Made by a program: the position numbers and the translations under genes
In this document: positions 8,232 to 12,513 of the stretch, piece after piece
Layout of the letters: each line of letters begins with the position of its first letter
How positions within the stretch are numbered: position 1 is the stretch's first letter
Source of the DNA: Chitinophagaceae bacterium
GTDB lineage: Bacteria > Bacteroidota > Bacteroidia > Chitinophagales > Chitinophagaceae
Direction of reading: 5' to 3'
Assembly (NCBI GenBank): GCA_025963615.1
Contig: JAOQAL010000678.1
Span: forward strand, 1 to 12,513
Length of the DNA stretch: 12,513 nucleotides
Notes under the pieces: model-generated
Databases searched by the model: none
What the model was told of the DNA's origin: nothing
The model's input: only the letters and a program-made list of their open reading frames with translations

Positions 8232-8380
8232 GGCGTCAAGGTAATTTTGATAACAAGCTTGTTGTGTGCTATCAAGAGTAGCGATATAGCGTCGAAGTCA
8301 CAGTACCTAAGCCCCATCAGGGAACCGTTCGGAAAACAGCCTTTAGTCCGCCCGGGGTCTTGGCCAATCTAAAGTAAAAT
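8232..8380 (+). repeat. Intergenic repeat family, copy 2
   Basis: This is a direct repeat of copy 1 starting 184 bp later and nearly full length. The differences are scattered substitutions and a 2-bp deletion where copy 1 has CGAGGGAGTAG and copy 2 has CAAGAGTAG. It shares with copy 1 the 3' extension CAGCCTTTAGTCC, CCCGGGGTCTTGG and CCAATCTAAAGTAAAA. It is preceded by TTTTTTGTCGCAGATCCCG (8199-8217) and a decayed palindrome. Confidence 0.85.
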
Positions 8381-8413
8381 TAAAAAAGAAAAAAGCTGAT
8401 GCCAGACCCCGGG
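8351..8413. repeat. Strong inverted repeat straddling the end of repeat copy 2
   Basis: CCCGGGGTCT (8351-8360) plus GGC (8362-8364) pair with GCC (8401-8403) plus AGACCCCGGG (8404-8413). The stem is 13 bp with one bulged T at 8361 and an A-rich loop of 36 bases. The left arm belongs to the repeat and is also present in copy 1 (8168-8177); the right arm is unique. Bases after the right arm are ATAAGAAAACC, so there is no T-run on the + strand. Confidence 0.7.
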
Positions 8414-8496
8414 ATAAGAAAACCGAAAGCCGAATACATAATTGGCTAGTCAATGAAAACAAGTTTTTTGTCGCAGATCCCGATGACTATCGCATT

Positions 8497-8610
8497 GGCG
8501 TCAAGCTAATTTTGATAACAAGTCTGTCGTGTGCTGTCAAGGGAGTAGCGATAAACTGTTGAGGTCACAGTAGTACAGAAGCCCCATCAGGGAACCAGCC
8601 CGAAAACAGC
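8497..8610 (+). repeat. Intergenic repeat family, copy 3 (shorter and more diverged)
   Basis: This copy has the order GGCGTCAAGC, TAATTTTGATAACAAG, GTGTGCTGTCAAGGGAGTAGCG, GTCACAG, GCCCCATCAGGGAACC and GAAAACAGC. It loses the 3' extension of copies 1 and 2 and runs directly into a different hairpin. Between CACAG and GCCCCATCAG it has ten bases where copies 1 and 2 have seven. The sequence before it, TTTTTTGTCGCAGATCCCG (8464-8482), is identical to that before copy 2. Confidence 0.8.
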
Positions 8611-8648
8611 CTGTCCCGATTTTTTTCGGGACGCTGTTCGTTTTCGGG
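8599..8648. repeat. 50-base compound hairpin
   Basis: The outer arms CCCGAAAAC (8599-8607) and GTTTTCGGG (8640-8648) pair perfectly over 9 bp. AGC (8608-8610) then pairs with GCT (8633-8635). The inner arms GTCCCGA (8613-8619) and TCGGGAC (8626-8632) pair over 7 bp around a loop of six T. Bulges are CT on the left and GTTC on the right. GGGCCTTTTTG follows, giving a short T-run on the + strand, so it could act as a terminator; however, no recognised + strand gene lies upstream. Confidence 0.7.
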
Positions 8649-8666
8649 GGGCCTTTTTGTCGCAGA

Positions 8667-8684
8667 TCCCGATAGCTATCGGGA
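8667..8684. repeat. 18-bp perfect palindrome
   Basis: TCCCGATAGCTATCGGGA is its own reverse complement. It is preceded by TTTTTGTCGCAGA, the same leader found before repeat copies 2 and 3, where the palindrome has decayed to CCCGGTGACTTTCGCA and CCCGATGACTATCGCA. From memory, similar palindromes are common between genes in some Bacteroidota. Confidence 0.75.
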
Positions 8685-8685
8685 A

Positions 8686-8709
8686 TTCTTTTTGGCCACA
8701 CAAAAAGAA
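8686..8709. repeat. A/T-rich hairpin next to the 18-bp palindrome
   Basis: TTCTTTTTG (8686-8694) and CAAAAAGAA (8701-8709) form a perfect 9-bp stem around the loop GCCACA. It begins one base after the 18-bp palindrome. A comparable poly-T/poly-A hairpin occurs just before repeat copy 4 (9738-9759), so it may be part of the same composite element. Confidence 0.65.
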
Positions 8710-8878
8710 AAGAGAAAGAAACAGCTGATAATTAAGGAAGTTGTCTTAGCCAAACAAAAAGGAAAAAGCAACCGAAAGCTCAACGAGGATTTAAAAATGA
8801 ATGTTTTTATAGTTTGCGGCTGGTCGTTTTTTTATTAACTGGGAGCAGGTATGGATTTTGTATATTGAATTCAAAAAA

Positions 8879-9646
8879 ATGCTTCTTCCTATAGGCGATG
8901 ACAACAGAGACCGGCATCTTACCCCAATTGTAAATTATCTGTTGATTGCCCTGAACATTTTCGTTTTTATTTATTGGCAGGACTTTGGTCATAATATTCC
9001 TTTCACTTTCGGCTATGCGGCCGTACCGGCGGAAATCCTTTCCGGACATGATATTATATCTGCCGCAAGAATCGTCACCGATCCTGTTACCGGCGCGTCG
9101 GTCCAGTTGCCAGGCCTGGAGCCAACTCCTATTCCGGTTTTTATGACGCTGTTCACTTCCATTTTTATGCATGGTGGTATCGCTCATATTGCCGGGAATA
9201 TGTTATACCTGTGGATTTTCGGCGACAACCTTGAGAATGCCATGGGACACCTGCGTTATCTTATTTTTTACCTCTTATGCGGCTTGCTTGCTGGAATGAG
9301 CCATGTAATCAGCGCTGCCTATCTTAACCAAAGTACACTGGTGCCGAGTCTCGGAGCTTCGGGGGCTATATCCGGAGTACTTGGCGGCTATATCATTTTA
9401 TATCCCCGCAGAGGCGTGCATGTTTGGTTTTTTATTGGAATTATTACACTGCCCGCATTCCTGGTAGTAGGTCTTTGGTTTGTGTTTCAACTGATCAATG
9501 GCATGGGCATGTTAGGTGGAAACGAAGCGGCAGGCGGAATTGCTTATGCGGCCCATATCGGCGGCTTTATTGCTGGATTATTGCTTATTAAATTATTCCA
9601 CAGAAAAGTGGTGGCGGTGCCGCAGAAAAAGAAATTGTTTTGGTAA
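8879..9646 (+). CDS. Rhomboid family intramembrane serine protease
   Basis: Rhomboids cleave membrane-protein substrates within or next to the bilayer. From the ATG at 8879 the product has 255 residues with about six helices (~17-33, 88-115, 124-145, 156-175, 182-206, 218-240). The GASG motif at 159-162 supplies the nucleophile S161 in helix 4, and AHIGG in helix 6 supplies the base H226. H98, H103 and N107 in the HGG...HIAGN segment form the family HxxxN-type oxyanion-hole motif, so the enzyme should be active. A long loop of ~50 residues separates helices 1 and 2. The family is usually 180-290 residues, so this is complete. A TTG at 8858 is in frame but would add seven residues (MYIEFKK) not typical of the family; MLLPIGDDNRD is the usual opening of such proteins in this phylum as far as I recall. 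The gene has no co-directional neighbour, and repeats flank it on both sides. Substrates are unknown. Confidence 0.93.
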   Translation: MLLPIGDDNRDRHLTPIVNYLLIALNIFVFIYWQDFGHNIPFTFGYAAVPAEILSGHDIISAARIVTDPVTGASVQLPGLEPTPIPVFMTLFTSIFMHGGIAHIAGNMLYLWIFGDNLENAMGHLRYLIFYLLCGLLAGMSHVISAAYLNQSTLVPSLGASGAISGVLGGYIILYPRRGVHVWFFIGIITLPAFLVVGLWFVFQLINGMGMLGGNEAAGGIAYAAHIGGFIAGLLLIKLFHRKVVAVPQKKKLFW

Positions 9647-9737
9647 ATGAGATTAAATATCCCTGCGTAGATATGCGACGTGCTTTTGTTACTTGGGGTA
9701 TTTTATTAAATTGGCTTTTCCTTTCAACTTTCTCTTA

Positions 9738-9759
9738 CTTTTTTTCGTGGAAAAAAAAG
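9738..9759. terminator. Poly-T/poly-A hairpin after the rhomboid gene
   Basis: A C followed by seven T and C (9738-9746), the loop GTG, then G with eight A and G (9750-9759) form an imperfect stem with one extra A. It is 92 bp after the rhomboid stop and is followed by CCGTCCCG, so there is no U-run downstream on the + strand. It may instead be the head of the repeat element, like 8686-8709. Terminator function is uncertain. Confidence 0.3.
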
Positions 9760-9781
9760 CCGTCCCGATGACTATCGCATA

Positions 9782-9878
9782 GGCGTCAAGTTAATTTTGA
9801 TGACAAGTCTCTCGTGTGCTATCAAGGGAACAGCGATATAATGTTGAAGTCACAGGAGCACAAAAGCCTCATCAGGGG
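9782..9878 (+). repeat. Intergenic repeat family, copy 4 (downstream of the rhomboid gene)
   Basis: This copy has the same order as copies 1-3: GGCGTCAAG, TTAATTTTGATGACAAGTC, GTGTGCTATCAAGGGAACAGCGATATA, GTTGAAGTCACAG and GCCTCATCAGGGG. It is preceded by CCCGATGACTATCGCATA, very close to the head of copy 3. It shares the 10-base version of the CACAG-to-GCC spacer with copy 3. It is therefore closer to copy 3 than to copies 1 and 2. Confidence 0.8.
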
Positions 9879-9903
9879 ACTGTGTTGCTACTGTGACTTC
9901 AAC
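9843..9903. repeat. 13-bp perfect inverted repeat formed by copies 4 and 5
   Basis: GTTGAAGTCACAG (9843-9855) and CTGTGACTTCAAC (9891-9903) are exact reverse complements separated by 35 bases. The arms are the same conserved block of the repeat family in opposite orientations. The structure thus results from two copies meeting and need not be a terminator. Confidence 0.75.
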
Positions 9904-9926
9904 TATGGGAACGCTACTCCCATGAT
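9880..9926 (-). repeat. Intergenic repeat family, partial copy 5, inverted
   Basis: On the minus strand this stretch contains ATCATGGGAGTAGCG, then AGTTGAAGTCACAGTAG and AACACAG. It matches the ATCAAGGGAGTAGCG...TTGAGGTCACAGTAGTACAG section of copy 3. It is a partial copy facing copy 4 tail to tail. The 5' part of the repeat (GGCGTCAAG and TTTTGATAACAAG) is not seen beyond 9926. Confidence 0.6.
9905..9923. repeat. Small hairpin inside copy 5
   Basis: ATGGGA (9905-9910) and TCCCAT (9918-9923) form a 6-bp stem with the seven-base loop ACGCTAC. It is specific to copy 5; the other copies lack the ATGGGA arm. Confidence 0.45.
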
Positions 9927-9943
9927 TGTAAATTGAGAATATC

Positions 9944-9987
9944 AAGCCTGGAAAATTATTTAAATAAATTAAAAACTTTCCAGGCTT
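9944..9987. terminator. Probable bidirectional terminator between rhomboid and permease genes
   Basis: AAGCCTGGAAA (9944-9954) and TTTCCAGGCTT (9977-9987) form a perfect 11-bp stem around a 22-base A/T-only-like loop (ATTATTTAAATAAATTAAAAA plus C). It lies between two convergent genes, 49 bp from the permease stop, where a shared terminator would be expected. A/T bases flank the stem only moderately and the loop is long, so efficiency is uncertain. Confidence 0.55.
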
Positions 9988-10035
9988 CGAAAACAAGTGG
10001 AGCTAAGTACCATAAATTATCCCTCCGCTTTTATT

Positions 10036-12489
10036 TTATTCACTTCGCAACGCTGCGACGGGGTTTGCTCTTGCGGCTTTGATAGCCTGGAAGCTTACAG
10101 TAATTAAAGCGATTACAACGGCGACGAAACCTGACAGAACAAACATCCACCACTTGATTTGTATGCGATAGGCAAAATCCTGCAACCACTCGTTCATGGC
10201 CCACCAGGCTACAGGGGTAGCAAGCAGCAGCGCAATGATGACCAGGCGGACATATTCTTTGGATAATAACTGCACAATGCCGGCCACCGAAGCACCCAAT
10301 ACTTTTCGGATCCCGATTTCCTTCGTTCGTTGAAATGCGGTTAGTACTGCCAGGCCAAATAGCCCTAAACAACTTATAAAAATTGCAATAGCCGTAGCCA
10401 GATTAATTAGCTTGGACAAGTGCCTTTCCTGTTCATACATGCCGGCCAGCTCCTCATCGTAAAATTTAAAGGAAAAAGTTTCGGGAGGATAAAACTGGTA
10501 CCATTTCTTTTCCATTGCTTTTAACGTTGCCTGCCATTGGGACGGATTCCTGCTTTCAAGTTTAATATTAAACGTATTCAAATTGTCTTTTTCACTTAAC
10601 AAGGCTACCGGCTCTATGGTTTTATAGAAATTCTGTAGATGAAAATCTTTCACAACGCCAACGACAGGATACTTTTCGTTTGTCTGACCGATAATTTTTC
10701 CAATGGAATCCTGGGGTGATGCAAATCCAAAAGCCCGTACGGCAGTTTCATTAATTACATATTCATTCGTAGTGTCTGAAGGCCGGAGATTTCGGCCAGC
10801 TAACAGTTTCAGTCCATACAATTTAATATAAGCGGTATCAACCCATTTTTTATAAACGTTGCGACTGATAGGTTCCTTGCCTTCAGGCACACATTCATAC
10901 TGACTGGAAGAATATCCATTACGCATGGGCGAATTTCCCAGGGATATATTATTAATTCCCGGTTCTTTTTTTAATTCATTCAAAAGCAGGAATTGGTTGT
11001 TTTCGTAACTTTTATTCCTAAAATATTTCCACGGTACATCTACTAAAACCACCGCGTCTTTATTAAAGCCCATATCACTGGCAAGTGTATAGCTTAATTG
11101 TTTACCTACTATCAATGCGCTGGTGATAAATATAAGAGCAATGAAAAATTGAAAAACGATAAGTGCCTTTTGCAGACCGAACTTCTGGCCGCCGCTTCTA
11201 TTAACAGAACCATGGCGGAATACATTTATGGTTTTAACCCTTGTGATAAGCCAGCCGGGATAAATGCCTGCCAGGATAGTAACGGCTATAATTAACGTAA
11301 ATATAAAAGCGGCTAACTGCAGCGGATTACCTAACGGGGTAACACCTTCCGGAATGATATCTCTTAATATGGAAAATCCAAGGAGACTGAAGGAATACGC
11401 TAATATAGTGGCTAAGAAAGCAGTTAATATGGTTTCACTTAAAAATTGACCAATTAATTGGGCCTGCGTGCTGCCCAGGGTTTTTCGGACCCCGATTTCT
11501 TTTGCCCGTTGCGGAATGCGGGCCACGCTCATGTTGATATAATTGATACAGGCCAGTATCAAAAGAAATAAACCGATGCCTGCCAGGCCATATAATACCG
11601 GTTTGCTTGCTTTACGAACATTGTATTCCTGTATATAGGTGGAAAAATGTGATTCCGGCAGCGGCAATAATTTATACCAGCGTTTAAATTTAAAGTGCTG
11701 GGTACTTTGCTGATCGAACTCCTTCCATTTTCTAGAGATTATATTTTCAACCTGGCTTAATACTTTAGCTGGCTTTGTTCCTTTTTTGAATTGCAGATAC
11801 AGTTTATCAGTACCATTTGTATTGGTCCATGACGCTAACTCGTAGGCTTTGACAGGAAGTGAAAAGAATTCCTGCGCAACAAATTCAGTAGGCGATTTTA
11901 GATCCGCCACAATACCGGTGACCGTTTTTCGCAGGGTATCCTTATAGCCATAATAAGTGAGTGTCTGATGAATTATCTCCTCCGGTTTCTTCCCCGGAAA
12001 ATAGCTTTTGGCCCTGCTCTCCGTCAGCACCACATTTTCCGGCGCACTCAATGCGGTTAATTTATTTCCTGTGATCCAATGATAGGGAAGCATGACAAAA
12101 TAACTGGAATCGGTTGCAACAATATCAGTGGGGTCATCAACAGTTAAGGGTTTTCCGGAAGCCGAATTTATTTCTACTGAATTTACCCATCTGCCTAATA
12201 CCGGTACTGTATAGTCCAGCCCGTCAATCTGTTCCCTTACACCCTGGTACAAGGGGGCAGAAACACCCCCAATATAAGATTCCTTGTCATCAAATACAAA
12301 ACCGGTCACTACCCGGTAGATATTATCCTTGTTGGGAAGCGATCTTTCGTAACTAAATTCGTAATCCATGATGCGAAAGATAATCCAGCAGGCGCTGATG
12401 CTGACGGCCAGTCCGAATATATTCAATGCAGTAAAAAGCCGGTAATGCCATAGATGCCGCAGTGTGGTAGTAAAATATTTTTTTATCAT
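10036..12489 (-). CDS. ABC transporter permease, two-module MacB/FtsX type
   Basis: Proteins of this type are the membrane subunit of type VII (MacB-like) ABC systems, which use cytoplasmic ATP hydrolysis to drive work in the periplasm, such as export of peptides, antibiotics or lipoproteins. The 817 residues are a tandem duplication. Module 1 has a first helix (~19-41), a periplasmic MacB-core-like domain (~43-295) and three helices (~298-320, 346-375, 390-413). Module 2 repeats this with a helix at ~439-461, a periplasmic domain (~465-690) and helices ~694-719, 747-768 and 779-803. The coupling motif appears twice, as KEIGVRKTLGST (330-341) and KEIGIRKVLGAS (723-734). The protein ends NPVAALRSE, the usual end of this family. 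No ATPase is encoded in the protein or next to it in the window; it may lie beyond 12513 or elsewhere. The start at 12489 precedes the expected MIKKYF...RHLW leader. Substrate cannot be inferred. Confidence 0.93.
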   Translation of the reverse strand: MIKKYFTTTLRHLWHYRLFTALNIFGLAVSISACWIIFRIMDYEFSYERSLPNKDNIYRVVTGFVFDDKESYIGGVSAPLYQGVREQIDGLDYTVPVLGRWVNSVEINSASGKPLTVDDPTDIVATDSSYFVMLPYHWITGNKLTALSAPENVVLTESRAKSYFPGKKPEEIIHQTLTYYGYKDTLRKTVTGIVADLKSPTEFVAQEFFSLPVKAYELASWTNTNGTDKLYLQFKKGTKPAKVLSQVENIISRKWKEFDQQSTQHFKFKRWYKLLPLPESHFSTYIQEYNVRKASKPVLYGLAGIGLFLLILACINYINMSVARIPQRAKEIGVRKTLGSTQAQLIGQFLSETILTAFLATILAYSFSLLGFSILRDIIPEGVTPLGNPLQLAAFIFTLIIAVTILAGIYPGWLITRVKTINVFRHGSVNRSGGQKFGLQKALIVFQFFIALIFITSALIVGKQLSYTLASDMGFNKDAVVLVDVPWKYFRNKSYENNQFLLLNELKKEPGINNISLGNSPMRNGYSSSQYECVPEGKEPISRNVYKKWVDTAYIKLYGLKLLAGRNLRPSDTTNEYVINETAVRAFGFASPQDSIGKIIGQTNEKYPVVGVVKDFHLQNFYKTIEPVALLSEKDNLNTFNIKLESRNPSQWQATLKAMEKKWYQFYPPETFSFKFYDEELAGMYEQERHLSKLINLATAIAIFISCLGLFGLAVLTAFQRTKEIGIRKVLGASVAGIVQLLSKEYVRLVIIALLLATPVAWWAMNEWLQDFAYRIQIKWWMFVLSGFVAVVIALITVSFQAIKAARANPVAALRSE

Positions 12490-12513
12490 GCTGCTGATTT
12501 TTGTTCTTTTTTG

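Larger units (their letters stand above)
7911..8878. other. 968-bp divergent intergenic region filled with repeats and hairpins
   Basis: The region lies between the starts of gnd (leftward) and the rhomboid gene (rightward), so no recognised gene ends here. About 7911-8030 is unstructured AT-rich leader of gnd. From 8031 to ~8710 come three direct repeat copies and five palindromes or inverted repeats, listed separately. From ~8710 to 8878 the DNA is A-rich and includes the rhomboid leader. Open frames here run through the repeats, shift between copies and show no protein-like features, so I call no gene. The sequence TATAGTTTG at 8808-8816 resembles the Bacteroidota -7 box (TAnnTTTG) with one extra spacer base but has no -33 partner. 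Confidence 0.75.
9647..10035. other. 389-bp convergent intergenic region with repeats and terminator
   Basis: The gap lies between the rhomboid stop and the permease stop. 9647-9730 is plain AT-rich DNA. From 9738 it holds a poly-T/poly-A hairpin, the decayed palindrome CCCGATGACTATCG (9764-9777), repeat copy 4, an inverted partial copy 5, a small hairpin and a probable bidirectional terminator, each listed separately. I see no gene. Confidence 0.7.

Noticed and set aside
8135..8317. 60-codon minus-strand open frame across repeat copies 1 and 2
   Set aside because: It stays open only because of a 2-bp deletion in copy 2; the same frame stops early in copies 1, 3 and 4.
8048..8610. Possible CRISPR array in the repeat region
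   Set aside because: The repeated units are over 100 bp, diverged and unevenly spaced (184 and 265 bp between starts), with no short constant repeat, no uniform spacers and no cas genes.
8858..8878. TTG at 8858 as the start of the rhomboid protein
   Set aside because: The ATG at 8879 gives the usual opening of the family, and TTG starts are uncommon.
8807..9187. 126-codon open frame antisense to the start of the rhomboid gene
   Set aside because: The + strand frame has intact rhomboid motifs and catalytic residues; the antisense product shows no domain and is a shadow.
9647..10035. Insertion sequence remnant between the rhomboid and permease genes
   Set aside because: There is no transposase fragment, no clear target-site duplication and no terminal inverted repeats bounding a coding segment; the structures are explained by the repeat family and a terminator.
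1..12513. tRNA, rRNA, riboswitch, prophage or defence genes
   Set aside because: No cloverleaf with a TTC-type T-loop, no rRNA-like segments and no recognisable phage or defence proteins were seen in reading both strands.

Overview
The window looks like chromosomal DNA from a Bacteroidota bacterium, most likely family Chitinophagaceae. This rests on family-level resemblance of the proteins (a ~600-residue acyl-CoA dehydrogenase, an ~800-residue two-module MacB/FtsX permease), moderate G+C, AT-rich gaps without Shine-Dalgarno sites, and intergenic palindromes of the CCCGATAGCTATCGGG kind. The placement is inferred; no rRNA or marker gene is present.

Layout, left to right. (1) 1-117 is the tail of a gene on the + strand, possibly a MarR-type regulator, followed by a long-form acyl-CoA dehydrogenase (293-2089, +) of fatty-acid beta-oxidation. 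(2) 2107-2832 (-) encodes an unrecognised seven-helix membrane protein, convergent with the dehydrogenase. (3) 3000-4169 (+) encodes a secreted zinc-dependent N-acetylmuramoyl-L-alanine amidase. (4) 7910-4174 (-) is a compact gnd-zwf-pgl operon holding all three enzymes of the oxidative pentose phosphate branch. (5) 7911-8878 is a long divergent gap filled with repeats and hairpins. (6) 8879-9646 (+) is a rhomboid intramembrane serine protease with its catalytic residues intact. (7) 9647-10035 holds two more repeat copies arranged tail to tail, and a probable bidirectional terminator. (8) 10036-12489 (-) is a two-module ABC transporter permease.

The operon is the clearest functional unit: Zwf oxidises glucose 6-phosphate, Pgl hydrolyses the lactone and Gnd decarboxylates 6-phosphogluconate, yielding NADPH and ribulose 5-phosphate. 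The other genes look like independent housekeeping or envelope functions.

The least explained part is the DNA around the rhomboid gene. A repeat family with a core of about 110-150 bp occurs three times in direct orientation before the gene and twice after it, the last pair facing each other. The copies are preceded by intact or decayed versions of an 18-bp palindrome and lie among strong hairpins, in a gap where no gene ends. I see no transposase, CRISPR array, phage gene or defence system. The repeats are best described as REP/BIME-like elements or decayed non-autonomous mobile elements, with a structured RNA as a less likely alternative.
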